From SIG307 sp964609025 (GTDB taxonomy: Bacteria; Bacillota; Clostridia; Lachnospirales; Lachnospiraceae), in contig CAZSQM010000004.1 of NCBI GenBank assembly GCA_964609025.1, forward strand, positions 78,006 to 142,005: DNA of 64,000 bases, given 5' to 3'. Below the pieces are notes generated by a model, which saw only the letters and a program-made list of their open reading frames with translations, did not search any database and was not told where the DNA came from. Positions 8,300 through 16,887 of the stretch are shown here, one piece after another; the stretch's first letter is position 1; each line of letters opens with the position of its first letter. The translations under genes and the position numbers were made by a program.

Positions 8300-9427
8300 T
8301 TAGTGAGAAATAATCTGCTCGGTTTCCTTATCGAAGATATGTATCTTCGTGAGGTCGAATGCAATACGGATTGTGTCACCCGGTCTTGCAGTCGTACGCG
8401 GATTTACTCTTGCCGTAACCGGAATGGTTTCATCTACATCAAAGTACAGGAATACTTCTGCACCAAGCAGCTCGTATACACGCACCGTTGCATCTAAGCT
8501 GCTGTCCTTAGAGGACTCGATGAAAATCTGCTCATCCTTAATATCTTCCGGTCTGATACCGAGAACAACCTTCTTCGGATGCTCTTCGTTGGTGTAACCG
8601 CCTGCAATCAACTTCTCGGCTCTCTTCTCGCCAAGCTTAATGGAGTGGGAACCGAACTTCAGAACAACGGTTCCGCCCTCTTCTACCGCATCACAGTCGA
8701 TGAAGTTCATCTGCGGGGAACCCATGAAACCTGCAACGAATAAGTTGTTCGGTCTGTCATATAAGTTCTGCGGAGTATCTACCTGCTGGATAACGCCGTC
8801 CTTCATAACTACGATTCTGGTACCGAGGGTCATAGCCTCTGTCTGGTCATGGGTAACGTAGATGATGGTCGTCTGCAGCTTCTGGTGCAGCTTGGAAATC
8901 TCAATACGCATCTGTACACGGAGCTTTGCATCCAAGTTGGAGAGCGGCTCATCCATCAGGAATACCTTCGGGTTACGCACGATAGCACGTCCCATGGCAA
9001 CACGCTGACGCTGACCACCGGAAAGAGCCTTCGGCTTACGGTCTAATAAGTGCTCGATATCAAGGATTCTTGCTGCCTCATGAACAAGTCTGTTGATTTC
9101 TTCCTTCGGGGTCTTTCTTAATTTCAAACCGAATGCCATATTGTCAAATACGGACATATGCGGATACAAAGCGTAGTTCTGGAATACCATCGCAATATCT
9201 CTGTCCTTCGGCTCTACGTCGTTCATCAGCTTATTGCCGATGTACAACTCGCCGCCGGTAATCTCCTCAAGACCTGCAATCATACGCAGGGTGGTGGACT
9301 TACCGCAACCGGACGGTCCTACAAAGATGATGAATTCCTTATCTTCGATTTCAAGATTGAAATCCTTAACGGCAACAAAACCGTTCGGATAAGTCTTGTT
9401 GATATTCTTCAACGATAAACTTGCCAT
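8300..9427 (-). CDS. msmK: ABC transporter ATPase, UgpC/MsmK type
   Basis: A 375-residue ATPase of carbohydrate importers. It has Walker A FVGPSGCGKSTTLRMIAG, signature LSGGQRQRVAMGRAIV, Walker B KVFLMDEPLSNLDAKLRVQM and a C-terminal OB-fold (about 240-375) as in MalK/UgpC. No permease or binding-protein gene is adjacent; solitary copies of this family commonly serve several sugar importers. AGGAGG precedes the ATG. The gene stands alone, with a hairpin-forming leader upstream and a strong terminator downstream. The exact substrate cannot be read from sequence. Confidence 0.93.
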   Translation of the reverse strand: MASLSLKNINKTYPNGFVAVKDFNLEIEDKEFIIFVGPSGCGKSTTLRMIAGLEEITGGELYIGNKLMNDVEPKDRDIAMVFQNYALYPHMSVFDNMAFGLKLRKTPKEEINRLVHEAARILDIEHLLDRKPKALSGGQRQRVAMGRAIVRNPKVFLMDEPLSNLDAKLRVQMRIEISKLHQKLQTTIIYVTHDQTEAMTLGTRIVVMKDGVIQQVDTPQNLYDRPNNLFVAGFMGSPQMNFIDCDAVEEGGTVVLKFGSHSIKLGEKRAEKLIAGGYTNEEHPKKVVLGIRPEDIKDEQIFIESSKDSSLDATVRVYELLGAEVFLYFDVDETIPVTARVNPRTTARPGDTIRIAFDLTKIHIFDKETEQIISH

Positions 9428-9688
9428 TTCTTTTTCCTCCTAAATATGATGCGATTGATTCTCAATCGTAAAAATAACATATTCTTATGATACACTATTT
9501 TATATTAAATTACCATATCCCTTTTAACCAAATTGTGCTTCCCGTTTTTGGTGATTTTGTACAGTCCCTTTGTTCTCCTTTTCCCGGCATAAGAGCTATG
9601 CTTTATTGCATTTTTCTTCCTGCACGCAAAATTGTCTGCACCTTTTTTGTTTTATCCGCCGCTTGCTGTTTTTTTATGACTTTCCGGT
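9428..9688. other. Gene-free leader region upstream of msmK
   Basis: 261 bases with no supported gene. On the minus strand a possible promoter is TTGGTT (9528-9533) with TAATAT about 18 bases on. GATTGA-GAA-TCAATC (about 9453-9467) forms a short palindrome in the leader. The A+T content is clearly higher than in the flanking genes. Confidence 0.4.
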
Positions 9689-10102
9689 CTATTGCAGCGT
9701 ATATTCACCGGCAACCAGCAGGGTACAGGAAGACAATGCGATACATCCTCCGTTTTCCTCCGGCACTATGTAGCTGTGATAAAGGAAGAGGGAAGTATCC
9801 TCTGCCGTCAGACTTCCTTCCGTCAGGTCGACAACCGCATTTCCCGCCGCCGTCGCAGAACCCCTGAGGAGAATTATCCCGGTTCCCGCCTCTCCCACCA
9901 GCGATTCGCCTTTCTTTAAATACACCGTCGTATAGCCGCCCTTCTCCGTAAGCCGGCTTTCCAGATAGCTTAACGTAATCAGCGGGTCTTCCGCACCACC
10001 CGGAACCTTTGACGCCGCTCCCGCGTAATGCCCCGAAAAAAATGCCGCCGCCAAAAGCAGAATCCCCCCTGCCGCACATCCGATTTTCTTCATCAAATTC
10101 AT
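9689..10102 (-). CDS. Small exported or membrane-anchored protein of unknown function
   Basis: Not recognised. The 137-residue product starts MNLMKKIGCAAGGILLLAAA, a signal or anchor helix (about residues 5-25). The remainder is extracellular, rich in Gly, Leu and Thr, with a repetitive beta-like pattern (VYLKKGESLVGEAGTGIILL) but no catalytic motif. The start at 10102 has AAAGGAG upstream; an ATG at 10144 would overlap the previous gene. It follows the exported protein at 10125-10877 by 22 bases on the same strand, so the two probably act together at the cell surface. Confidence 0.6.
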   Translation of the reverse strand: MNLMKKIGCAAGGILLLAAAFFSGHYAGAASKVPGGAEDPLITLSYLESRLTEKGGYTTVYLKKGESLVGEAGTGIILLRGSATAAGNAVVDLTEGSLTAEDTSLFLYHSYIVPEENGGCIALSSCTLLVAGEYTLQ

Positions 10103-10124
10103 TCCGGCTCCTTTCCAAAACCGC

Positions 10125-10877
10125 CTATTCCGCGTTTTCCTCAAACTGTCCTATCCGGTACGCCTCCACCATTTCCTTGATTCCGGCGGGGTCCGGACGA
10201 TACTCCTGCGCTTCTGCCTTTCCCGGCAGTTTTCGGTAGAAGATACGCTTCACATCCCGGTAGCTTTCCAGATAAACCAATTCTTCCTCCAAACTCCGGT
10301 CGCTGAGGGAATGTTCCGCCACCGTACCGATGGTATCTTTTACCGAATCCGGCACGAGGAATCGTATTCCTTCTTTTGTCTGCTCCGTCAGCGTTTCATA
10401 AACCGCTTCTTCCAATATATAGCAGGCTTTCGGTCTCACTCCCAGAAACGCCGCTCCGACCTCCTGCGCCGCCATGCACAGCGTTTCTTCCGAAAAAATT
10501 CCGCACAGCTCCGAAATCATAAACAATTCCGGCATTTCGGGATTATGGACGCTTAACACCTCGTATGCGCCACCGGAAAGCTCTGTCTTCGTATCCGTCG
10601 GCACTTCCACAAAAGCAAGCGTATCATTGAGAAAATCCGCATAGCTCAGAAAAAACGCCGTTACTTCACGTTCTTCGTCCGCCACCGCCAGAACCGACCA
10701 ATACGCCGACAAGGTATCCGGCAGATTCGCCGCGGACGGTTTCTCCTCTTTCGGCGGTGCGGACGGCGGCTCTGCCACCGAAAACATCCTCGACAGCACG
10801 ACATATGCCCCCAGCCATACCAAGCTGCACAACGAACCATATAAAAAAAGCCTGAGTACCAAACTTCCTTTTTTCAT
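10125..10877 (-). CDS. Exported protein, possibly a degenerate LytR-CpsA-Psr-like protein
   Basis: A 250-residue protein with one N-terminal membrane segment (about residues 7-30), a Pro-rich linker (EPPSAPPKEEKPSAANLPDT) and an extracellular domain. The order of elements (a start resembling an LCP core, LAFVEVPTDTKTEL, then MISELCGIF, later acidic helices) loosely recalls LCP domains that attach polymers to the wall. The usual arginine-rich active-site motifs are missing, so the assignment is weak and catalysis is doubtful. It has its own promoter at 10910-10938 and precedes the small exported protein. Confidence 0.55.
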   Translation of the reverse strand: MKKGSLVLRLFLYGSLCSLVWLGAYVVLSRMFSVAEPPSAPPKEEKPSAANLPDTLSAYWSVLAVADEEREVTAFFLSYADFLNDTLAFVEVPTDTKTELSGGAYEVLSVHNPEMPELFMISELCGIFSEETLCMAAQEVGAAFLGVRPKACYILEEAVYETLTEQTKEGIRFLVPDSVKDTIGTVAEHSLSDRSLEEELVYLESYRDVKRIFYRKLPGKAEAQEYRPDPAGIKEMVEAYRIGQFEENAE

Positions 10878-10909
10878 TTCCCGCCTCCTCGTTGGATTCC
10901 CTGCGTTTC

Positions 10910-10938
10910 AGTATAGCAGACTTTCCTCTTTTCCGCAA
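10910..10938 (-). promoter_or_regulatory. Promoter of the exported-protein pair
   Basis: On the minus strand, TTGCGG (10933-10938), 17-base spacer, TATACT (10910-10915), about 30 bases before the start codon. Confidence 0.6.
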
Positions 10939-10956
10939 CGTTGTCGCGTGTTCCCC

Positions 10957-10985
10957 TTGCCCATTTTCTCCGGACATTGTATAAT
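10957..10985 (+). promoter_or_regulatory. Promoter of the SDR gene
   Basis: TTGCCC (10957-10962), 17-base spacer, TATAAT (10980-10985). The leader to the ATG at 11088 is about 95 bases. It is divergent from the promoter at 10910-10938. Confidence 0.65.
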
Positions 10986-11087
10986 ACTATCATAATTATA
11001 ATGTAAACAGGAATAAGTAAATTATTCATGAAGTGGAATTACATGTAAGAATCAAACCTATCCGAACAGTTCGGGAACGGAGGAACC

Positions 11088-11849
11088 ATGCTTCAGAAAA
11101 CTGTATTGATTACCGGCGTTTCGCGCGGAATCGGCCGCGCCTGCGCCCTTACCTTTGCCCGTGCGGGCTATGCGGTTGCCGGATGCTGTCAGTCGCGCAC
11201 CGATTTGCTTGACCTGCTTTCGGCGGAGCTTTCCGCCATCGGCGCTCCGCACCTTTTCCTTACCGGCGACATCTCGGATTCTTCCTTTGTGGGAGAATTA
11301 TTTTCCCGGACAATCGCGAAATTCGGACGTCTTGACGTCTTAATCAACAACGCGGGCATTTCCCATATCGGACTGCTCACGGACATGAGCGACGAGCAGT
11401 GGAACCGTCTGTTTTCCGTCAATCTCTCGTCCGCCTTTTACTGCTGCCGCGCCGCAGTTCCGCATCTGCTCGCAAACCGTGACCGGGGCGGGCTGCTCCC
11501 GGAAGACGCCTGCGGTACTATTTTAAATGTTTCCTCCGTCTGGGGCTGCTCCGGTGCCTCCTGCGAGGCAGCCTATTCCGCCTCCAAAGCCGGACTAAAT
11601 GCACTGACTGCCGCGCTTGCCAAAGAACTTGCGCCAAGCCGGATTGCCGTAAACGCACTTGCCTGCGGCGTCATTGACACCGACATGAACCGCTGCTTTT
11701 CCGAAGAAGAACGGGCGGCACTGCGGGAAGCCATTCCGGCGGACCGCTTTGCCACGCCCGAAGAAGCCGCAAAGGCTCTGCTTCTGCTTTCCCAGATGCC
11801 TGCCTACCTGACCGGACAGGTAATCCGCTTTGACGGCGGATTTTTATAA
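11088..11849 (+). CDS. Short-chain dehydrogenase/reductase (FabG-like)
   Basis: A 253-residue NAD(P)-dependent oxidoreductase with the cofactor motif ITGVSRGIGRACAL at the N terminus, NNAGIS near residue 85, catalytic Ser and Tyr-x-x-x-Lys (NVSSVWG; YSASKAG) and the C-terminal FDGGF typical of 3-oxoacyl-ACP reductases. GGAGG lies 5 bases before the ATG. It stands alone, away from other fatty-acid genes, so a substrate other than an acyl-ACP is possible. Two strong hairpins follow it. Confidence 0.9.
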   Translation: MLQKTVLITGVSRGIGRACALTFARAGYAVAGCCQSRTDLLDLLSAELSAIGAPHLFLTGDISDSSFVGELFSRTIAKFGRLDVLINNAGISHIGLLTDMSDEQWNRLFSVNLSSAFYCCRAAVPHLLANRDRGGLLPEDACGTILNVSSVWGCSGASCEAAYSASKAGLNALTAALAKELAPSRIAVNALACGVIDTDMNRCFSEEERAALREAIPADRFATPEEAAKALLLLSQMPAYLTGQVIRFDGGFL

Positions 11850-11859
11850 ACGAATGAAA

Positions 11860-11912
11860 ATTCAGGTGCCAAAACACATTCTGATACGAAAGCATCCTTT
11901 TGGCACCTGAAT
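11860..11912. repeat. Palindromic intergenic repeat, copy B
   Basis: ATTCAGGTGCCAAAA (11860-11874) and TTTTGGCACCTGAAT (11898-11912) are perfect 15-bp arms. The first 33 bases match 2568-2600 with one difference (T for G at 11880). It lies 10 bases after the SDR stop codon and may also act as a terminator. Confidence 0.8.
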
Positions 11913-11922
11913 CCTGCAAAGT

Positions 11923-11962
11923 TAAAGGGGGCCGCGCAGTTTGTGCGCAGCCCCCTTTCCTT
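11923..11962. terminator. Strong bidirectional terminator hairpin
   Basis: AAAGGGGGCCGCGCA pairs with TGCGCAGCCCCCTTT (one mismatch) around a very short loop. A and T runs flank it, so it can stop transcripts of both the SDR gene (+) and the GGDEF gene (-), which converge here. Confidence 0.75.
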
Positions 11963-11975
11963 ATGCTTCTTCCGC

Positions 11976-13871
11976 CTAATCCTTCCGGAACGCCTTCCGC
12001 TGTCTTTTATCTTCGTACATATGCTCATCGCTCATTTCCATTGCACGAATCAGGGAAGTCTTGGCAGGATCCTTTACTTCATATACGCCGCAGCTTACCT
12101 CTGCGATGTACGGCTGGTCGTTCCGCTCATTAATCTTTTGCAACTCCTCCCGAAGCCGCATGACAAAATCGTTGCCCTCGCCCGCCTTCTCAATGCGTTT
12201 TACCACATTGAACTCATCGCCGCCGGTTCTCGCATAGGCCGTAATGTCGTCCGACACCTTTGCCAAAGCGGTTGCCACGCGGCAGAGTGCGTCATCTCCC
12301 GCCAAATGCCCGTATGCATCGTTAATTTTCTTTAGGTTATCCATATCAATGCTGATAACCGCTACCCGCTGCCGCAAATAAGCGGCATCTCCGTATATTT
12401 TCCTTGCCTGTTCCTCGAAGCCGCGGCGGTTTGCAATACCGGTCAGGGTATCCTCCTTATAAAGCCGCTTAATATCCGCCATCGCGTTCAAGGTCTGGTG
12501 CAGTTTGTAATTTTCCAGGGCTACCGCAAAATTCATGGCCCAAGGTTGTACGAACTCATTAAAGTGACCGTAATTCTCATGCGTTGTAACTACATAACCC
12601 AGCGTATGGTTTTTATAATGAAACGGCAGAAAATAAAAACTTCCCGCTTCTATTTCGCTGCGTGCTTCCTCCGGCAGTAGCTCGCTGCGGTCAAACTTTG
12701 TGTCCATCAGATGCAGCGCTCCGCTCGGCGTCTTCATGGAACGTAATACCATCTTCTGCGTATACTCCGTACGCATACTGCCGACATTGCGTTCTTCCTC
12801 CGTCAATTCCTCCGTTTCATCGCAAAGACATACCCATACCTTTTTGGCAAAGTTATGATAGCTGTACTTATGAACCGTTGTCAAAAGCGCCTTTTCATCG
12901 GTAATGCCTTCCAAATCCGCGTTCATAAAAATCGTCTGCTGCGTAATCCTTTTATACTCGTCCACCTTCTTCGTCAGAGCCCCGGGGTCGTTTTTAATCT
13001 TGTGGCGCTTACAGCCGCAGCTTCCGCGGTACTTTTCCATGACCTGGACATATTGCTCCTTCTCCGGGCACTCTCCCCGGTCAATCTCGTCAATCAAATC
13101 CACTGCCCGGATTGCCATATTCTCAAACGGCACGCTCACGCTCGTCAGCGGCGGCGTATACTGCTGCGCCTCCAAAAGATCGTCATAGCCGGACACACAG
13201 ACATCTTCCGGCACGCGGATTCCTCTTTCTTCCAACTCCATGCAGACAGAAATTGCCATGTAATCGTTTGCACAGACAATCGCTTCCGGGTAGGAGTCAA
13301 GTCTGCTGGACAGAAAATGCTCTACCGCTTCTTTTCCCTTGTTGGTCCAGTAATCGCCGTAATATACCATGTCCCCGGTCACGTCAATCCCGTATTCTTT
13401 CATGACGCGTTTATAACACTCATACCGCTTCTGTGCGTCTTCCATATGCATTTTGCCGGTCATAAAGCAGATATCCCGGAACTTATGTACCTCGATAAAA
13501 TGTCGAATCATACGCTCCATTGAGGTAGATTCATCCACAAGGACATTGTAAAAGCCCTCTATGCGCTCTCTGATACTTATAACCGGACAGGTCACCCCGG
13601 TCAGATGCTTCAGCAACATCTCCTTGCTTCCCGGAGTATTCAGGGTATCCGGCGCTATAATAATTCCGTCCAGCTTGGAATAATCCGGCAGGGAAAGAAT
13701 TTTGCACTCTCCCTCGGCATACAAAAGATTGTCGCCGTTGGAATTAAACATCGTAAAATAGTAGACATCATACCCGTATTCGTCCGCTCTGGCGCTAATT
13801 GCCTGACAAAGCCTGCTCGGAAAGCTCTGCGGCACATCTCCGATAAAAACACCGATTTTCTTCCTTCTCAT
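11976..13871 (-). CDS. Diguanylate cyclase with an N-terminal LacI-type sugar-binding domain
   Basis: A 631-residue protein. Residues about 1-285 form a periplasmic-binding-protein fold like the ligand half of LacI regulators (SGYDDLLEAQQYTPPLTSV), but there is no DNA-binding head and no signal peptide, so it senses in the cytoplasm. A Cys pair (SCGCKRHK) and a GAF-like middle (about 300-450) follow. The C-terminal GGDEF domain (about 465-631) has ARTGGDEFNV. The RxxD inhibitory site expected just upstream is not there (DDIT instead), so product inhibition may be lost. It overlaps the Hpt gene by 4 bases. Confidence 0.9.
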   Translation of the reverse strand: MRRKKIGVFIGDVPQSFPSRLCQAISARADEYGYDVYYFTMFNSNGDNLLYAEGECKILSLPDYSKLDGIIIAPDTLNTPGSKEMLLKHLTGVTCPVISIRERIEGFYNVLVDESTSMERMIRHFIEVHKFRDICFMTGKMHMEDAQKRYECYKRVMKEYGIDVTGDMVYYGDYWTNKGKEAVEHFLSSRLDSYPEAIVCANDYMAISVCMELEERGIRVPEDVCVSGYDDLLEAQQYTPPLTSVSVPFENMAIRAVDLIDEIDRGECPEKEQYVQVMEKYRGSCGCKRHKIKNDPGALTKKVDEYKRITQQTIFMNADLEGITDEKALLTTVHKYSYHNFAKKVWVCLCDETEELTEEERNVGSMRTEYTQKMVLRSMKTPSGALHLMDTKFDRSELLPEEARSEIEAGSFYFLPFHYKNHTLGYVVTTHENYGHFNEFVQPWAMNFAVALENYKLHQTLNAMADIKRLYKEDTLTGIANRRGFEEQARKIYGDAAYLRQRVAVISIDMDNLKKINDAYGHLAGDDALCRVATALAKVSDDITAYARTGGDEFNVVKRIEKAGEGNDFVMRLREELQKINERNDQPYIAEVSCGVYEVKDPAKTSLIRAMEMSDEHMYEDKRQRKAFRKD

Positions 13872-14224
13872 TCGTTTTCCCCAATCCTTTCTATAATTTG
13901 CAAATATTCCTCCCGCAGACCCTTGTACTTACGCCGAATCTGCGATACATCCTTCTCCTTTATATGCAGCAGAAGCTCCTCGGCTTTCTCTGCCGCTCTC
14001 TCAAATCCGAAATTCGCCAAATTTCCCTTCAGGCGGTGTACGCATGCATGCAATCCCCGAAAATCCCTTCTCTCCAGTGCCTCGTCCATTTCTTTCACTA
14101 CTTCTTCTCCCGGAAAAAGCCTGACGCACTCTTCCCACAAATCGAGGCGACCTGCCATTCTCTCCGACAATTTCTTCTCGTCACCAAGATACGGTATCAT
14201 TCTCGCGTACAATGTATTAGCCAT
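13868..14224 (-). CDS. Histidine phosphotransfer (Hpt) domain protein
   Basis: A 118-residue all-helical protein with the Hpt phosphorylation motif HRLKGNLANFGF near residue 62; the His is the likely phosphate acceptor. GGGAGG precedes the ATG at 14224 (a GTG at 14230 is also possible). Its stop overlaps the start of the sugar-binding GGDEF gene by 4 bases (ATGA), so the two are translationally coupled. No sensor kinase or receiver domain is next to it; its phosphate donor must lie elsewhere. Confidence 0.85.
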   Translation of the reverse strand: MANTLYARMIPYLGDEKKLSERMAGRLDLWEECVRLFPGEEVVKEMDEALERRDFRGLHACVHRLKGNLANFGFERAAEKAEELLLHIKEKDVSQIRRKYKGLREEYLQIIERIGENE

Positions 14225-14402
14225 AGGCACCTCCCAGCGATTCTCCCCTCAAGTATACTCCTTTTTTTTGAATTTGTCTATTCTCTATTTTATACTTTTC
14301 AGCAATAGTATTCTGAATATTAAAACACTTTCGCCATCCGAACCGAAACGAGCTTTTCTGCATAAAATAATTGATATAACGTGTAGAAAGGGAACGTCCG
14401 CC

Positions 14403-15422
14403 ATGCTTCCCATCATTGACCTGCATTGTGATACTCTCTCGAAACTGTCTTCCTCGCCCTCATCCTTCTGTCTGCCGGAGGAAACCGCCAAATCCCACAT
14501 TTTTCTGTCCGGCCTTCGCTCCTCCGGCGTTTTGCTGCAATGCTTCGCCATCTTCACCGATTTATATGCTTTGGGGAAAGAAACACCCCTCACCCATATG
14601 CAGAAACAGGTTGCCTGCTTCCATGAGTTTCTGTCCGCCTCGTCCGGAGCAATGGCGCCCGCCCTGACCTACTCCGATATTCTCACCAATAAAAAAGAGG
14701 GCAGAATTTCTGCCCTTCTTACTTTAGAAGAAAGCTGCCTGTCCGGGGAGATGCTTTCCCTGCTTCCGACCCTGTATTCCCTCGGCGTCCGCATGACTAC
14801 GCTGACCTGGAATTATCCGAACCTGCTCGGCTCTCCCGCTACCGATATCACTCCGACGTTATCTCCGGCTGCGCCGTGCCCGCCCTATCTTGCAGGCCAC
14901 CGGCGTCTGCACGACGGCCTGACGCCTCTCGGCTTTGACTTTGTCAAAGAGGCGGAACGGCTCGGCATATTAATTGACGTTTCCCACCTGTCCGACGCCG
15001 GTTTTTATAATGTCGCAGCCCACAGCAAAAAGCCGTTTCTTGCCAGTCACTCCAACGCCAGAAGCATCTGCAATGTTCCCCGTAATCTTTCCGACGATAT
15101 GCTCCGCGTTCTGGCAGAGCGCGGCGGCGTTACGGGGCTGAACCTCTGCGGACATTTTCTTGTTTCCTCTCCGGCGACTCCCGAAGAACTGCTTGACGCC
15201 CTTGTCCGTCACGCAAAGCACATTGTTTCCGTTGCGGGAATTGATGCCGTTGCTCTCGGAACCGACTTCGACGGTATTCCGACAAATGCCGCAATACCGG
15301 ATGTCACCTGTCTTTGGCGCTTGGAAAGCGCCCTGCGGCACGCCGGGTTTACCTCCGGCGAGCTAGAGAAGCTGTTTTATCAAAACGCGCTACGCGTATT
15401 TAAGGAATGTCTGAGAGCCTGA
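14403..15422 (+). CDS. Membrane dipeptidase family enzyme (peptidase M19)
   Basis: A 339-residue zinc dipeptidase of the renal-dipeptidase family. It has the N-terminal metal ligands DLHCDT, the bridging Glu region LLTLEESCLSG, SHSNARSICNVPRNL (metal His) and GTDFDGIP near the C terminus. The open frame runs back to 13605 but only the part from 14403 shows family sequence, and AAAGGGAAC precedes that ATG. No signal peptide is seen, so it is probably cytoplasmic despite the family name. Likely hydrolyses dipeptides, perhaps Cys-Gly or D-amino dipeptides; the exact substrate is unknown. Confidence 0.9.
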   Translation: MLPIIDLHCDTLSKLSSSPSSFCLPEETAKSHIFLSGLRSSGVLLQCFAIFTDLYALGKETPLTHMQKQVACFHEFLSASSGAMAPALTYSDILTNKKEGRISALLTLEESCLSGEMLSLLPTLYSLGVRMTTLTWNYPNLLGSPATDITPTLSPAAPCPPYLAGHRRLHDGLTPLGFDFVKEAERLGILIDVSHLSDAGFYNVAAHSKKPFLASHSNARSICNVPRNLSDDMLRVLAERGGVTGLNLCGHFLVSSPATPEELLDALVRHAKHIVSVAGIDAVALGTDFDGIPTNAAIPDVTCLWRLESALRHAGFTSGELEKLFYQNALRVFKECLRA

Positions 15423-15437
15423 GCCGTTTTCCGACCG

Positions 15438-16367
15438 TTATTCGGAAAACATCGGAGTGGATAAATAGCGTTCTCCGGTATCCGGAAGGAGCGCAACAAT
15501 AATCTTTCCCTTGTTTTCCGGACGCTTCGCAAGCTCCGTTGCGGCAAAGACGGCAGCGCCGGAGGAAATGCCCACCAGCAGGCCTTCTTTTCTTGCCAGT
15601 GTACGGCCGGTTTCAAATGCGTCCTCGTTCTCTACGGCTATGATTTCATCATAAACCCCCGTATTCAGGGTGTCCGGAACAAAGCCCGCACCGATTCCCT
15701 GAATCTTATGAGGCCCCGGAGTTCCCTTGGAAAGTACCGGTGAACCGGCAGGCTCTACCGCTACTACCTTGACATTCGGATTCTGGCTTTTTAAATATTC
15801 GCCGACACCGGAAACCGTGCCGCCGGTGCCTACGCCGGCAACAAAAATGTCCACCTTGCCGTCGGTATCGTTCCAAATCTCCGGACCGGTCGTGGTACGG
15901 TGCGCAGTCGGGTTTGCCGCGTTGGTAAACTGGCTCGGAATAAAGCTGTTCGGCGTTTCTGCCGCAAGCTCCTGTGCCTTGGCAATCGCACCCTTCATTC
16001 CCTTGACGCCTTCCGTAAGAACAAGTTCCGCACCGTAGGCCTTCAACAGATTGCGGCGCTCAATGCTCATCGTTTCCGGCATGGTAAGAATAATTTTGTA
16101 GCCTCTGGAAGCGGCTACGGCCGCAAGTCCGATACCGGTATTGCCGCTGGTAGGCTCAATAATTACGGAATCCGGTTTCAGAATGCCCTTTGCTTCCGCG
16201 TCGTCAATCATTGCTTTGGCAATTCTGTCCTTCACGCTTCCGGCCGGATTAAAATACTCTAACTTTCCGTAAATCGTCGCCTCTAAGTTCTTCTGAGCAC
16301 CGTAGTTGGTCAGTTTCAGCAGCGGTGTGCCGCCGATTAAATCTGTAATTCTGTCATAGGTTTTCAT
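15438..16367 (-). CDS. cysK: Cysteine synthase A (O-acetylserine sulfhydrylase)
   Basis: A 309-residue PLP enzyme that makes cysteine from O-acetylserine and sulfide. The PLP lysine lies in NPAGSVKDRIA near residue 43, the substrate loop is EPTSGNTGIG, and the phosphate loop is VGTGGTVSGVGEYLK. AAAAGGAGCGG precedes the ATG at 16367; an upstream ATG at 16388 would use that ribosome site as coding. It is transcribed alone from a near-perfect promoter at 16524-16552, with a palindrome covering the start site that suggests repression by an Rrf2-family regulator such as CymR. Confidence 0.95.
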   Translation of the reverse strand: MKTYDRITDLIGGTPLLKLTNYGAQKNLEATIYGKLEYFNPAGSVKDRIAKAMIDDAEAKGILKPDSVIIEPTSGNTGIGLAAVAASRGYKIILTMPETMSIERRNLLKAYGAELVLTEGVKGMKGAIAKAQELAAETPNSFIPSQFTNAANPTAHRTTTGPEIWNDTDGKVDIFVAGVGTGGTVSGVGEYLKSQNPNVKVVAVEPAGSPVLSKGTPGPHKIQGIGAGFVPDTLNTGVYDEIIAVENEDAFETGRTLARKEGLLVGISSGAAVFAATELAKRPENKGKIIVALLPDTGERYLSTPMFSE

Positions 16368-16498
16368 GTTGTATCCGCTCCTTTTCATTTTATGATGTTA
16401 TAATGTACTGCTTTTGTTTTACTTTTTTGTTCGCTTCAACATCGAAATTTGTTCCCTATGTATTCCATGCTTCACCTCGGACTGTTTTTGTTTTCTTG

Positions 16499-16523
16499 TA
16501 AACCTACTTGTTTTGTAGGTTTA
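16499..16523. promoter_or_regulatory. Rrf2-type palindrome at the cysK start site
   Basis: TAAACCTAC (16499-16507) and GTAGGTTTA (16515-16523) are perfect 9-base arms with a 7-base spacer. CCTAC...GTAGG cores are typical of Rrf2 regulators (CymR, IscR). It begins right after the -10 box, an ideal repressor position. The regulator is not in this window. Confidence 0.65.
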
Positions 16524-16552
16524 ATTATAGCACCCCCTCTTTTGCTTGTCAA
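16524..16552 (-). promoter_or_regulatory. Consensus sigma-A promoter of cysK
   Basis: On the minus strand, TTGACA (16547-16552), exactly 17 bases, TATAAT (16524-16529). The leader is about 150 bases. Confidence 0.85.
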
Positions 16553-16593
16553 CCCCCTAAAAAAGAAATTTTCAATGTGATCAGTGAGGACAA

Positions 16594-16713
16594 ATGTATA
16601 TCGATGACATTATCCCGGACACATTATGGAAAATACATAGCTTCTATGCTGACAACGGAATTTTCCATTGCAATTTGATAGATCTGCTGCTTGGTCGTGT
16701 TGAATTGTTTTAA
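16594..16713 (+). CDS. Possible 39-residue small ORF
   Basis: ATG to TAA with GAGG 4 bases upstream of the start. The product starts MYIDDIIPDTLWKIHSFYAD and ends LLLGRVELF; it is not recognised. A terminator-like hairpin follows 33 bases later, as expected for a short transcript or a leader peptide. It could equally be a remnant of a longer gene. No clear promoter was found. Confidence 0.3.
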   Translation: MYIDDIIPDTLWKIHSFYADNGIFHCNLIDLLLGRVELF

Positions 16714-16745
16714 CCAATAAGCAAGCAGATATCGTAACTATCTTT

Positions 16746-16779
16746 TAGGAGTGGTCCTTCGGGGTTACTCCTATTTTTA
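16746..16779 (+). terminator. Terminator-like hairpin
   Basis: TAGGAGT (16746-16752) pairs with ACTCCTA (16767-16773), followed by TTTTTAT. Confidence 0.55.
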
Positions 16780-16789
16780 TACCTTCCGA

Positions 16790-16851
16790 CACCGTTCACC
16801 TTGTTCTTGCGTCGTAAATGTCGCAACTTTCCGGTGAAGCGGTGCTTTTTT
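16790..16851 (+). ncRNA. Candidate structured RNA ending in a T-run
   Basis: Outer arms CACCGTTCACC (16790-16800) and GGTGAAGCGGTG (16833-16844) pair with one bulge and an inner stem TTGCG/CGCAA lies within. CTTTTTT follows. This could be a terminator with a long loop or the end of a small RNA. Confidence 0.35.
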
Positions 16852-16887
16852 CGTAAACATCAAACCATCCGCTTATTCATAAACTAA

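Noticed and set aside
13605..14402. N-terminal extension of the dipeptidase frame
   Set aside because: This part lies antisense to the GGDEF and Hpt genes and has no family sequence. The dipeptidase starts at 14403.
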